Below, piece after piece: positions 33,630-45,984 of a DNA stretch of 64,000 bases. The stretch comes from Emmonsiellopsis sp. PD_33 (lineage: Eukaryota > Ascomycota > Eurotiomycetes > Onygenales > Ajellomycetaceae). Made by a program: the position numbers and the translations under genes. The stretch spans positions 62,001-126,000 of the forward strand of contig JANTQF010000038.1 of the NCBI GenBank assembly GCA_032988165.1, written 5' to 3'. The notes beneath the pieces were generated by a model. It was given only the letters and a program-made list of their open reading frames with translations. It did no database searches and had not been told where the DNA came from. The stretch's first letter is position 1; every line of letters starts with the position of its first letter.

Positions 33630-34072
33630 CTAGGAACCATTTTTATATGGACCTGTCGGAGGTTCGCAACTTGGCGCACAGCGGAAGCCATTTTTTTTCC
33701 CCCTTCCTAGAGGATCTTTGCTCTTCTCGATGTCTATCTCTTGCTCAAGTTGTCGTCGATTTCTCTTCGATCTCCTGGTATTGATTTGCAGCTTCCTCAC
33801 GCAACGCAGCCCCAATTGGGCTTGCGAGATCCTGGGCTCGAGGCCGTAGAGGAAAAATTTGTGCTTTCGGGTTTTTTGTCCTTTTGAGATGGTGCTCTTG
33901 AGGGATTGTCGGTGATTCTCTTGAGCTCCTATACAACGTTTCCGGTGCCGATAGATGAAAAAGGTATAAAATAATCAAAGGCGATAGATAATTGATTAAT
34001 ATTGATAGCAAGGAGAACAAATTGACCGGATATTCGCGTATCTTCGTCGTTATCGCCGTCGTTTTCTGACAT
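33630..34072 (-). CDS. Possible small spliced gene, product unknown
   Basis: An ATG at 34072 begins MSENDGDNDEDTRISG, followed by a possible donor. Downstream are two overlapping open frames. One ends in ASPIGAALREEAANQYQEIE, the other is Lys/Arg-rich. The only donor I see (G|GTCAAT) fits the Lys/Arg-rich frame, while the other frame looks more protein-like. The model is unresolved; a gene is likely but its exact form is not. Confidence 0.28.
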
Positions 34073-37000
34073 CGTCAAGTTCTTTTGACGTCGAAAAAAA
34101 GTTTGGGATCCGATCACGTGATTTACCGTGCTCGGCCCGGCGGGTGTTGATCTTCCGGGCACTTCTACCGAATATGGTCATTGGGATGACTGCATCTTGC
34201 GCTTCAATTTTTATTTGTTGTCAGGAGGGATACTGAGTTTTTGATGCATTGATGAAACACGAAAGGAAATTCTTATTGTATAAATATTGGTATACATGTT
34301 CAGCGCAGCATTCAATTGCCAACGTGCTGGCCTGCGGCCATCAGGAATTCTGATTCGGCTGATTTACTCCATGATTGAGGAGATCACATATATGGAAGGC
34401 TTGCAGTCGGGATACAGTTACCTAGTTATCGAGCATTAATACGTGATAGTGATCCGTAGTCGTGACCAACGACAAGTTAACAAGGGGTTAGTATTGAAAT
34501 TGGGTTATTTCGTTCTAGAGATAAAGTAGAGATTTTATTACCAACGGGAGAGCCGCAGTTTAGTTAAACCAGAGTCGTGAGGCTTCTGTGCGGGGTAGAA
34601 CGTGGTACCATTAGCCCAACAAGGGGAGAGAAAAGGTGGTCGAGAAGGGGTTTTCAAAGCTGGGGGTTAGTCTCGCCGCCGGATTTGACAACTATCGTCT
34701 CTCGCAATGATCCATGTGTAGGTATATTATTGTTTTAGGAAACCGGATGCGGGATCATGCTGTCTCTCTGGAGACTAATAAAGCATGAACATGGGTGGCT
34801 GGGAATGACATAACGACATAGTAGCATGAGCGCCCCGCAAATCGACAATATCCATTGAGGTAAGTCGATAGCGGAGAGGGGGTTCTGAGAAAGGATGACG
34901 TGTTTAGACTTATGATGATAGAAGCACAAAACCAATGTATTAAAGACAGCATATCAGACCCCATCTGCCATCCACCCGAGGTCAGATAATGCCGATCTTG
35001 AAGCGCGATGGGACGACTTTGCATGGATTTCCCTGGTCGATAGGGACATGGCTCATACCTCACTTCTCTAGTTGTATATAGAGAGTCAAAACTCGAGTCT
35101 ATAACCTCGTGGCACACAAGGTTGCCCTGGCTTATTGAGGCTTGGTATAGTGGGTAGGAAACTTTCCTGAAGTGGATTCCTTGGCAACTTGTGCGATTCC
35201 CGGTGGAAGAGCTTCTAGCTCTCGAGTGGAGGTCTATGCAGAATTAGCCGCCGGGTTGGATTCGGATGTGCTAGTTTGGCTTCGGGGTTCGGGGAGGCGA
35301 TGGAGCTGTCATGAGGTATGGAGATCAATGAAGCTAAGCGGGGCTAGCTTGGGTCTTTAATTGATCTCGTAAAAAGCAAATTGCTGGCTTCAAGTCATAT
35401 GACAAGTGATTCGCTAAATAATCCATAGCAATGTGGATGAGATTAGGAAACAGTGCATGTTACGGTTCAGGGAACATGAAAGATGACACTCGTGCGGCTC
35501 TAGGGCATATCGCAAATCGTATCACCCTGCCTCATTTGTCCGAGCACTAAGAACTCAGGACTATTGGAACATATGCCTGTTGTTGAAAGGCGGGTACTTA
35601 TAAGAAACGCGGGCGAGCGGGCGAGGTGTAGTTCAGTTCTAGCACTGGAAGAAGGATAGGCGCCTGGGGATATGGATAGCCTGACTAGAGCTTGCAGCAG
35701 CCCAAAAGCAATGATAGTACCTTTTTGAGCTATGAGAAGCAAATCAATGTCTAGTGTTACAATGATCAACCACAGCTTGGCTTCTTTGCATGACTGGATT
35801 GCTGTTTGGGTTGATATCTGGTGTAATAAATTAGACAGGACAATGTATAATATGACAATGAAGGTCAAGTTGTAGAGCTTCAATAAAAGTATGAGAATCA
35901 TCTCATTAACAGTAGGCAAATTATTCAAGGACAAACATTGTTCCTATAACTACCGGAGAATTGTGTGCACTCACAAGATAGAACGCGTAATCCTTTAAAT
36001 GTGAGGAGCCTCTTATCGGTTGGTCGCGTACCGCACTCCGTGTATTTATCCATTTGGACGTCCCGCACCTATCGTGAATGGAAGATCTCATCCCGTCAAT
36101 CGCGGGTAACGGGAGGAAGCGTTAAAGGTTCGGATGCTGCGGCCCGGACATCCATGCCCTGCCCTAGTCGTGAAAGGCCCCGCAGTTCAAGACACCCTGT
36201 TGGCATCTGTGTGCCATGGTTTACACCTATCCTTAATAGCAGAGAAGAGCAAGAGACGATATTTGCCCAGGTTGAAAGGCACAATGAGCTGGACAGCGTT
36301 TCGTCTCGAAGCTCTAGTAGCAGATGGATTACATTGGTGGGATCTTGAAAACCAGACGCAGGATGGTCCTGAGCTGCACGGTAATCTGCAGGAATAAGTA
36401 TTGGCAGCAGTAGTGGCAGCAGGGGGAGGGCGGGTGAGGGGCACACCCGGCAGAGAGAGCGGCTGAGGGCAATATGATACTATTTCCCGGTTAGCCAAGA
36501 TAAGGTGGACGATTGACCTATGTCAAAACCCTTCGCCCGCGGCCAATGATGACCAGCCAATGTAAATGCATGCGCCTCGGCATTTACAATAGTTTGGAGA
36601 TGCGCTAATCCTCGGAGCAATTCCGGCCAGTGTGCTCACTTCGACGATAATTTGTATATGCATCGACATTGGATCCAACAACTTCCCTGGCATGGTGGGA
36701 AATCGAACGCATAGCGAGCAATTGCCAGACTTGAATAAACCTTAACGATTCGATTTTACCTGACAGCATCGACAACAGGCTGCCGTGGAAAGCACCGCAA
36801 ACTCTGTTGATATTGACGACATCATAACTGACGGACGACGTCAGTATAAAGTCAATTGGAAGGGGCAGAACACAAACATCGTCTCTATAATAAAGCCTTT
36901 CAATTATTTTATATAGTTAATACGTGCATTATTGGCTTGATTGACAAGATCTTATCCATCTCCTTCGGAATCCAGTATGACTTGATTTGAGAGTCTGGAT

Positions 37001-38260
37001 CTTCATCTCGTTGTTTTGTCTCTTTGCCCCTTGAGCCAATGCTGATATCGATGGACAAAAGGAAGGATTGTTCATACGATCGTGGCAAATGGGGATTGTT
37101 TCTTTCTTTCTGATGTTTGGTACCTGCGCCTGGTGTAACATCATCCTGATCAGTTTTTCAAAAAAAAGATAAAAAGGTGCGCCTTGTGTCGTCATCATTG
37201 GTTGGGGTTTTTGGGTTCGATTTAGCCGCTATTCGGTTCGGCAGAGTGGCATGATTTTAGCCGACCCAACTTCTGTGCTGGGTGCACAGGCAGGCAAAAG
37301 GTCTGATCCCCACTACAAACCCACCAAGGCAACATAGACCGGGAGAAAGACGAGCAAGAGGGCTGGGATAGAAGTCTTCTGCAGGATTTTGGGACTGGTT
37401 TCTTGCTGGAGTTTGCACTTATTACCGATATTCTTTGCCTCTGAAATTGCATGGGGAGGACCCCTCAATTTCTGCCACAGCCCCTCCACACTAACTACTG
37501 CTCCAGGGAAGGACAGACGGTAATCCTCGCGCGAATATATTGCTCTAGTCAACAGAGCCCAGTATCTCTCTAGACTAGGGGGGGCTAAGTAGTAAGCAGG
37601 CAGGGGAGTAGGCGACGACGCCTATCGAGCACCGGCGATGCCCCCGGCGACTCCTCCGTGACCAACGAACGAGCGGACACAAAAAGATGCCCTGCCGACT
37701 TGGAACATCCCAGGTACGTACCCCTCCTCCGCCGTGTGGGGTGAGTGATGAGCAGGAAGGTGGCCAAGCCGCCGTTTTTAGCCATGGCTCAGGATAATTC
37801 CGCCAGCCAGAGGATGGGATGGAGTTTGAATGCCCACCAAGGTCCGGCAGTAGTGAGGGGCGAGGACCGCCCGCCGCATATATCTCGTGTAAATAGATCC
37901 CGGATGGAAGAATGCAAAACTTTCCTTCGGTCGAGTAGTGGGTACCAGGGATAATATCTGTTTTAGAAGTAGGTCTTTTCCAGAGTTTGCAGGAAGTTCT
38001 CATATATAAACTCACTGGCTTCTCCCCCTCGTTCTTCGTCTCATTATTCCCTCTCTTCTGCTCCCATCCCACGTTCCATGACCCCTCTAGCTCGACGAGC
38101 ATTCACTGCTGCCAGACAACATCGTCCCTATCTGCAGAGCCTTTCAATCCCGCGTGGTGATCACAGCCTCGACATCCGCCCCTCGTACCCCTCCCCTGCC
38201 ACTTTTCGCCTCGGATTAATAGAGAAACAGCTCTCGTTCCAAACCCGCACATTCGCAAAA
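34073..38260. other. Gene-poor region, 4.2 kb
   Basis: I find no gene I can support. Frames on both strands are short or hydrophobic low-information stretches. CpG is present, so this is not mutated repeat DNA like that at 46.5-57.5 kb. The right end (37.6-38.26 kb) holds the xylose reductase promoter; a TATA-like TATATAAA lies at about 38002-38009. A long non-coding RNA or diverged gene cannot be excluded. Confidence 0.4.
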
Positions 38261-39452
38261 ATGGCCGTCCCCAACGTCAAATTGAGCAGCGGCTTTGACA
38301 TGCCCATTGTTGGCTTTGGTCTGTGGAAAGTGAACAACGACACCTGCGCCGACCAGGTCTACAACGCCATCAAGACCGGATATCGCCTGTTTGACGGTGC
38401 CTGCGGTAAATAAGACCCCTCCTGTTCCCCGTCTCCATCTGTGGCGGGTTGGAGAGAAGTTTCTTTCTTTTCCCGCGTTGTATTTTGCCGGCCGCCACGT
38501 GATGACGTATTGAGCCTCACTGACACGTGACTTCGCGATATCAGACTACGGCAACGAAAAAGAATGCGGCGAGGGAGTTGCCCGCGCCATCAAGGAGGGC
38601 CTCGTGAAGCGCGAGGAGCTGTTCATTGTCTCCAAGCTGTGGCAGACCTTCCACGACCCCGAGCAGGTCGAGAAGATCACCCGCAAACAGCTGGCTGACT
38701 GGCAGGTCGACTACTTCGATCTCTTCATCGTCCATTTCCCCGTTGCCCTCAAATACATCGACCCCGCCGTCCGCTACCCCCCCGGCTGGTATGAGGATGG
38801 CGAGAGCAAGGTCACCATCAGCAACACCACCATCCAGCAGACATGGGGTGCCATGGAGGAGCTCGTCGACAAGAAGCTTGCCCGCAGCATCGGTATCAGC
38901 AACTTCAACATCCAGCTCATCATGGACCTCCTCCGCTACGCCCGCATCAGACCCGCCACCCTCCAGATCGAGCACCACCCTTACCTCACCCAGGAGCAGC
39001 TCGTTAACTTCGCCCAGAAGGAGGGCATTACCGTCACCGCCTACTCGTCGTTTGCCAACCTGGGCTTCGTTGAGCTGGACATGCAGCAGGCCAAGGATAC
39101 CCCTATCCTGATCTCCCACGAGGCCGTCACATCCATTGCCACCAAGCACCAAAAGACCCCCGCTCAGGTCCTCCTCCGCTGGGCCACGCAGCGCGGCATC
39201 GCCGTCATCCCCAAGAGCAACTCGCAGCACCGCCTGCTTGAGAACCTGCAGTTCAACGACTTCACCCTCGAGGAGAGTGAGATCAAGTCTCTCAGCGCTC
39301 TTAACAAGGGCCTGAGATTCAACGCCCCTGTCAACGTGAGTATTATAACCCTATCTACGTCTGCATAATTACCAGATATGAAGTTACATTTGACCAATCG
39401 CTAACCCCTACCCCCCATATAGTACGGCATCCCCCTCCCCATCTTCGCATAA
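38261..39452 (+). CDS. xyl1: NAD(P)H-dependent D-xylose reductase, aldo-keto reductase family, 321 aa
   Basis: Exons 38261-38405, 38545-39335 and 39423-39452 join in phase. The full catalytic tetrad is visible: Asp45, Tyr50 (both around the first intron), Lys79 (IVSKLW) and His112 (FIVHFPV). [10 protein letters not shown] near residue 270 is the NADPH-phosphate binding motif of AKR2 xylose reductases. The last exon encodes YGIPLPIFA, the usual C-terminus. The enzyme reduces xylose to xylitol in the fungal pentose catabolic pathway and acts in the cytosol. The family length (about 320 aa) supports the ATG at 38261 (MAVPNVKL). The frame is open upstream to another ATG at 38078; see findings. 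Confidence 0.93.
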
Positions 39453-40052
39453 ATGCGCACTGCCAGTCAATTTCCGCCCTCTATTTCTCTCCCCCCCCCG
39501 CACTTCTCCGACATGCGTAAGAGAAGCACGTTATCTAGCCGATAACGATGCACACATGTATATCTCTCTTATGATGGCATGTAGAACGGTAAAATCACCA
39601 ACTTGCTGGACCAAGGGGGGAAAAGATTGGCCAAATATATATCCATGGAATTCGCCGAAGAGGAATGGGGGGGACAGTGGAAAGGAAATAAACAATGAGG
39701 GATTGGATCTGTGCAAATTTCTATACTACGATATCTCTCTTTGTGGGCTACCCTCTTTATAATGCAGATATGAATGAAATCTTTAGAATACAAGAATATT
39801 TCTTTTCCCTCCTGTTTGGTCTTGTTGCTCTCTGGAGGATTTTTGCTTGCTGAACTTTGGTTTGTGAGAATTGGATTGATGGGTAGCAGATAGGATATAC
39901 AGAATGAATAGGTGTGAATAGGGAAGTCAAATACAATATAGAGGTGGCGTTGATTGCTGTTCAAAACATATACAGATGGGACGAGGAAGAATTCATTGGC
40001 TCATCTCATAGAAGACATGAAAAAAAATAATAGGTATCTATACAAAAAAATC
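39453..40052. other. Convergent intergenic region between xyl1 and mrd1
   Basis: Contains the 3' regions of both genes and a C run at about 39490-39499. No gene is supported. Confidence 0.4.
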
Positions 40053-42933
40053 TTACTCCTCATCATCCTCCCCATCCCCTCCAACATTAAACTTCTTCCT
40101 GCCCGCCCCCATCAAATTCTTAGCAGCCACCCTACTAGCCTGCTCACCCATCTTCTTCTCAATCTTCAATATCTCCGCCTCAGGATCAACAGCCTCCGCA
40201 GACGCAAACTCCAAGACCAACCGCCTACCGAGCAAATGCGTATTCTTCAACGCATCCATCGCATTCTCCGCCTCCCGCGCACTGATAAAATCAGCAAACG
40301 CGAAACCACGAGCCGAGTGGTCGAATTTCTGCGGCACGCGGACAGAACGCAATTTCCCATATGCGCTGAACAGGTCGCGAATATCTTTCTTGGTGGCTTG
40401 GAAGGGTAAATTCTTGATGATGATCTTGGTACCGCGGAGTGCGATTTTCTTGGCATTGTCTTCGCGACGCCTTTGTTCGGCGGCATCCATGGCCTTTTGA
40501 GATGCTTTGATGACCAGCTCGTGCTGATCTAGTTTGTACCCGTTCATTGTGGCTAGTGCAGCGCGAGCCTGTGCACTGGAGCGGAATTCAACGAAGCCAA
40601 AGCCCATGCTGAGTGTCTGGCCGGGGCGTTTGGGGTCTGGTTTCGTCTTGACCTTGGCGGACAAGAAGCCGTCGAGCGGCTGGAATACTTCCGCTAGGCC
40701 AGCATTGGTTGTGGAGAAATTGAGGTTACGCACGAAAAGGGTAGAGGTTTCCAAGGGGGCTTCGGCTTCATCAGCCTCGCCGGCCTTGAAGGTATCGGAG
40801 GTTGAGAATTTCTGTGAAACGGCAGTTGGGGCAGCGACTGGAAGGGCTGTCGCAGTCACTTTGCCATCGAACAAGTCCTTTGGTGCCCGTTCTAGAAACA
40901 GAATGGAGTCGCCTAGCTTTCGGTAGGCAAGGCCCTTGAAAGCTTTTTGACATTCGTCGGGCATGCTGAACTCAACAATGGCTATCGTACCACTAGGTGG
41001 CATGAGAAGTCTGGTGATTTGTCCAAATGGTTCAAATAGCTTCCTTAGCTCTTCGGCTTTTACACCAAACGAGAAGTTCTTGACGAGAATCGCAGTGTTA
41101 CCTCGCTCCCGTTGCTTAAAGGAATCCAAATTCACACCGTTAGATGTGAAGTAGGCTTTGGTCTCCTGAATCACATGCGTTTCAGCATGGGCTTGCTTGA
41201 CTGCGGCATCAGCAGACGTCGGGTCAAGCAGCTCAGATTTGGAAACCCCGAGACGTTCAGCAACGGACGACATAACCGCATCAGCCTAATATAAAGGTTA
41301 GACTAAGTTAGATGTAAACGGGAATATAGATTACATACATTCATATAAAGAGAGTTCCAGGTAAAGGTCGACGATGCTGCGTCCGCCCTTCGCTTGAGTT
41401 GCTGTTGCTTTTTCAGCGGTAGCTTTGAAATCTCATACTCGTCTAGCTTGTAGGTTTTCTTCGACGAAGCGGGTAGAATGTGCAGTAGACGACCTTGAAA
41501 ATCTTTCCCGTCGAGAGATTTGTACGCCTTGACGGCGGACTCCGGATAGGCATATTGCACATATGCAAAGCCCTTGCTTTTGGAATGCCGCGTATCGAAA
41601 GCGATATGGAGCTGTTTCGGAGTTAGCTTGTCTCACGAAAGAAAACCAATCAAAATATCAAATTAAAACATGGTGTTAAGCTCTTCAGATTAAAAGAGGC
41701 ATCTACTAAAATTCTCTTTCCTGTTCACATCATATGCATAGCATAAGCTGTCCCTATCAGGATGATCATCATTGGAGCTGGAGGCCGCAAAAGGATTGCA
41801 CGCCAATATAAAAAGAGGAAGAAGGAACAAAAAGACAAGGTTGGGTCTTACCTCGTCAATTTTGCCGAAAGGGGAGAAGACCGGTTCGAGATCGCTCTCG
41901 CTGGAATTGTAGAGAAGATTTCGGACAAATAGTCGACCGGTTTCTCGAATCTGATCTATGTTCGCATCTTGCGGTTCATCTTCATCGGGCAAACCCGGGG
42001 CCTTGGTCTCGACGGGCGGGGGAGGCTCCTGTGTATTTCCTTTCCTAATGTCTTCATTGTCACTGTCGTCACTGTCTTCAATCTCACGGATTCGCGTAGT
42101 CCCAGGGCGCGCCTCCTCTTCGTCCTCATCTTCAACCAGCCCAAGAAGTCGACTTGTTCTCGACCGTAGCCAGTCCATATCGGACTTGGGTGCTTCTTCG
42201 CCCTCAGATGTGGCCTCAGCTTCCTTTTCAGGCTCTGCTGAGCCAGTTCTCGCTGGTACTGAGTCTCGTGGATTGCTCCTAGACTGTTCTTTCTGCGTTC
42301 TTTTAGCTGCAGCGCCATGGTCAGACTTTAGCCTTTTATTTTGGCTGGGAGCTTCTTCCGCAGGTGGTTGAGCGGGATCAACAGCTACAGTATTAGCATC
42401 GACCAGTATGCCGTTGTCAGCCCAAGTCTTTGACTTCATCGCTGGTTGCATGGCTGCTAAATATTCTTGTAGTTTGGGATCATGTTCCTGTTCTACTTTA
42501 TCGCGTTTCCGCTTGAGAGGCGAGGAATCGGAAGGGACATTTCCCGACTTGGATTTCCCATCTACCTTGGGATCAGCATCGACCTTGAAAATGTGGTCAG
42601 CTTCACGGATGCTTTCACTGGTCAGCCTCGACAATGGCTACGAGAAAACAGAACGCGGATTGTGCAGTAGTGAGGAAAAAGAGGGATTAGAGAGATACGT
42701 ACTGGTCTCGCCATCTCCACTGCAATCTTCGACATCCTTATATATGTTTTATTAAAGTAATTGGCAGCATCATGAGCCAGGTTGTGGTCCTTGAAGCCCA
42801 CAAAGCCAATCCTTCTCTTGGGGATGACATGAGCATCTGTGACATGGAAACGGGAAGAGAAATGCTTTCGAAGGTCATCGCTGGACAGGGTAGGCGGTAG
42901 GCCCGACACGAAGACTCTTGTATTCTCCTCCAT
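40053..42933 (-). CDS. mrd1: Mrd1, multiple RRM protein of pre-rRNA processing, 840 aa, four exons
   Basis: Exons 42933-42703, 42637-41852, 41611-41339 and 41285-40053 join in phase. The first RRM (TRVFVSGLPPTLSSDDLRKH, then RRIGFVGFKD) fills the first exon. A polar acidic linker follows, then a second RRM split over exons 2-3 (RLFVRNLLYN, then KGFAYVQY), a third (AILVKNFSFG), a fourth (TLFVRNLNFSTTN, GFGFVEF) and a fifth (KIIIKNLPFQATKKDI, ARGFAFADF). The domain series and the C-terminal KKFNVGGDGEDDEE identify Mrd1, which binds pre-rRNA with U3 snoRNA and is needed for 18S rRNA production in the nucleolus. Length fits fungal orthologues. Confidence 0.93.
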
Positions 42934-43244
42934 GATGGGTGGATGGAAACAAGCAGCTCTTGTGTCTGGCGTGTGTGTGTGTGTTTTGTTGTGTGGGAAG
43001 AAGAGAGGGAAAAAAAAATTGGTGGATGTTTTCCCTTTTCTGCCGGCAAAGGCGGTGAGGGGACGGGCTGGTCTGTGCGCCAAGCTCTCCGTCCCAGCTC
43101 CGGCCATCGAACGCGGCGGGCTTCCATACCGCAAACCACACCCCTTAACCGCCCATATCTTGTACAACCACTACTCACCACCCCGCCCTGCTCGCGCTGT
43201 GATACTATTTCTAACCACTACGCGCACCCGAATTTTTATCTACC
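42934..43244. promoter_or_regulatory. Short divergent promoter between mrd1 and LC8 dynein light chain
   Basis: Only 311 bp separate the two starts, so the promoters must overlap or share elements. A GT-repeat (gtgtgtgtgtgtg) lies at about 42970-42984, near the mrd1 start. No TATA-like sequence was noticed. Confidence 0.5.
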
Positions 43245-44019
43245 ATGGCGTCTGAAAAGCGGGAGAAGCTCGAAGGTATGGATACCAACAACCACCAAGC
43301 CCCTGTTGTCCAAAATACCTCTGACAACCCGGTCCCCCTCCCCCCGCCTGTCACCCAGCGAGAAACATTACTGACAAGTCATGGAACTGCAGCTCAGATC
43401 AAGTCTGCTGATATGGTGAGATCCGTCATATTTACGCCTTCCAAACATCGCCAATTCGCCGCTTCCCCTCCCTTCCATTTGGCTGCCCGCTAATAGCTTA
43501 TCGGGGGTGATAGAGCGAGGATATGCAACAGGAGGCTATTGATGTCGGTAGGTTTAGGATTTAGAATACTGGCGATACTTGGGAACGGCAAGGATAATGC
43601 TGACGGGAGCTTGTCTACTCAACAGCTACGGAGGCCATGGACAAATACCATATCGAAAAGGTACACTATTATGAGAGGATGCGACTACGTCATGCTAGGA
43701 CAAAGTAATAGCGCTGACAAGACTACCCTCACAGGACATCGCACAATACATAAAGAAAGAGGTAATTGGGAGCGCGAATACCTGCTTTATTTGAGGGACC
43801 CCTGCTCACGTATAATGCAGTTTGACCTGCGCAAAGGCGCTACCTGGCATTGCATCGTCGGGCGGAACTTCGGCAGCTTCGTGACGCACGGTAAGATCTA
43901 TCTTCTATTTCTAACTGACTAGCAGAAAACTAATTCATGTGTTATTGTGTCCAGAAACCAAGCATTTCATATACTTCTACGTCGGCCACTGCGCCATCCT
44001 TCTCTTTAAGACCCAATAG
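43245..44019 (+). CDS. Dynein light chain LC8 type, 133 aa, six exons
   Basis: Exons 43245-43415, 43514-43547, 43626-43660, 43735-43761, 43821-43890 and 43955-44019 join with matching phases. The second to fourth exons are only 34, 35 and 27 nt. The LC8 core is complete: IKSADM and MQQEAID, DKYHIEKDIAQYIKKEFD, then TWHCIVGRNFGSFVTHE and KHFIYFYVGHCAILLFKT at the C-terminus. LC8 is a homodimeric hub that binds short linear motifs and is part of cytoplasmic dynein. An N-terminal extension of about 45 Pro/Thr-rich residues precedes the core, which is itself about 88 aa. Such extensions are seen in other filamentous fungi as far as I know. Confidence 0.95.
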
Positions 44020-45054
44020 ATAACATATTGGGTTGTTACCTGGATCAGCCGCGTCGTCCTCCCCCTTCTATTCGAAAAACCTCTTATTTGCCGCGTCCCT
44101 ACTGGTGTTTAACGGGGTGGCGATTATTTGCGCCCCTCATACCACTGTATAACTGCGCTTGTGTTCTTCTGCCGGACTCGCGTTTTTTTTTCTAGCTATT
44201 GCTGTTTTGCTACCCTATTATATCCACCCCGTTGGCATATTGTCAGATTTCCACTTGTGCCATATTTATATCTTCCCACAACGAAGAAGACACTGGGTAG
44301 TTTAAGCGGGGAAATGAATGGGGGATGAATGAATGGGGTTTGACTGCGCTTAGTCTAGGGGTATGGAGGTTGGAAATGAATGAATAATGAACTCCTTTTT
44401 ATCATGGCCAGTTATGCTTTGGCTTCTTTGCTATTTTCCTTCCCCTGCACTTGTTAGGTAATTGCTAACAATTTGAGCAACATATTCACCATTGAACCCT
44501 GTTTATTGCAGCTGGAATGCAAATTATACTAATGGTTTGGTGTATACTACATACAACATGCACATGCTTATCTCTTTTCATGCCTTCTTCACCATTGCTG
44601 GCGAAGCCGTTTCAGCATGCCTTGATCTTTGGAAACACAAGCAAGCAAATGAAAGGGTAACAGAACCCCTGCCAGCCCAAGCAATCGAGAAAACAAAACC
44701 CACAACCTTATTATATATTATTAAAACAAGCAAATTCCAGCGGCAATAAAAGAAAGGAAAGAAATTGCCCTGCCTTGCCCCGCCTCCCAGCCACCAGCCA
44801 CCATTGACCATTCCCTAATCCCACATAAACATAATAAAAACACAAAAGGAAAAGAAACTGAAGGGTATGAATGAAAAGGGGAAACAATGATTGAACCAAA
44901 GAGAGAAAGGAAAGGAAAAGAAAAGAAAAACAACAAACAATACACAATCCCTATCATCCTGACCGGACCTAACTAACCCCCACACCCACACCCCCAGCCC
45001 AGCTATTCTATTTCACTCCCGAGCTGGGTCTACGGACAATCCACATCAACTCGC
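44020..45054. other. Convergent intergenic region
   Basis: Contains 3' regions of the LC8 gene and of the zinc-ribbon gene. Purine-rich low-complexity sequence (gaaaggaaaagaaaag) lies at about 44900-44940. No gene is supported. Confidence 0.4.
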
Positions 45055-45984
45055 TTATTTATACCCAAACCCCGGCTGAGGAGGAGGCTGCGGCGGCGCT
45101 TGACCTGGCCCGCCGTGTCCCCAGCCAGGAGGTCCCCCATGCGGCGCTGGCGGTTGTTGTGGCCCGCCTCCGCCCGCTTGCGATTGGACATCGGGTCGTT
45201 TGCTAGGGAAGGGAGTTAGCGAGCCATACAGTTGGGGCGATTGGGGTGGGGGGTCGGGGGTAGAGTAATATAGGCACCTTAGATCTTGCGAGAAGCGGCA
45301 GATGTGGCATGTTACTTCCTATCAGGGGGTGGGGTGGTTAGTTTTTTGGGTTTGGTATTGGGGGTTTAGAGATGGCAGACCTTATATTTGTGTGTTGCGA
45401 GAGGAATGAGAGGCTAGAAATGCGTGGTTAGATTATTCAATGAAATGGATTTATATTGGTGTCTTTTTTGTTTTTGTTTTCAGGGCTTGTCTTACAATGA
45501 AGCAAACTGTGAACCATGGCCTAAGGATTATAGATGTGTTAGCATAGGTCTTTCAAATTTCCGGAAAAATTCGATTAGCGGCAATAACTATAGAATACGC
45601 ACGCTCAAACTCTAGTAGAAGACATGCGAACCCCTTTATATAATAGGTTTTTAAGGGAATGGGAACCACTTACCATCTTGTGATGCAATTCGCGGACCAA
45701 TTTCCGCCTGCACAAAGTAGAGAAAAAGAGTCATTAGATTATAAACTCCTTGGTGGTTACTTGCACGGCTTTTCCCCAGCCAGTTCCCCAAGCGGTGGGG
45801 GGAGGGGATATCCCGGATGCTCGAGCAAAACTTACAGTTATGGCATTGTGCGGTAACATTTTCATATCCCTGGAGGCGGGATGTAAATTCTGGAGGGCCG
45901 GGTTAGTAACAGAATAGAAAAACTTGACGCAGTGGATAGGATATAAAACCTACCGTGGGTGCCAAACGTAATGCAAATAGCCAT
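45055..45984 (-). CDS. Small zinc-ribbon membrane-associated protein, 121 aa, seven exons
   Basis: Assembled from seven exons: 45984-45954, 45889-45836, 45707-45674, 45520-45496, 45413-45381, 45318-45278 and 45202-45055. All junctions are GT..AG and all phases agree. The result starts MAICITFGTHEF, with CxxC pairs at 26-29 (CHNC) and 63-66 (CHIC), a short hydrophobic segment between them (WFTVCFIPLIPLA), then RPDVQ and a Gly/Pro/Gln-rich tail ending in GFGYK. This matches a family of short fungal zinc-ribbon proteins of unknown function, in which the FIP.IP segment sits between two zinc knuckles. The exons are too short to appear as open frames, and continuity of the motif through six introns is the evidence. 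Four of the exons are 25-41 nt. Confidence 0.85.

Noticed and set aside
35500..35934. 144-codon hydrophobic minus-strand frame
   Set aside because: No ATG at its beginning and no recognisable family; Leu/Ile-rich text arises easily in AT-rich DNA. Kept only as a remote possibility.
38541..39230. 229-codon open frame on the minus strand
   Set aside because: Lies exactly opposite the xylose reductase exon; Val/Gly/Asp-rich translation is a shadow of its codon bias.
41958..42371. 137-codon plus-strand Ser-rich frame
   Set aside because: Antisense to the acidic linker of Mrd1, whose Asp/Glu codons read as Ser/Phe on the other strand.
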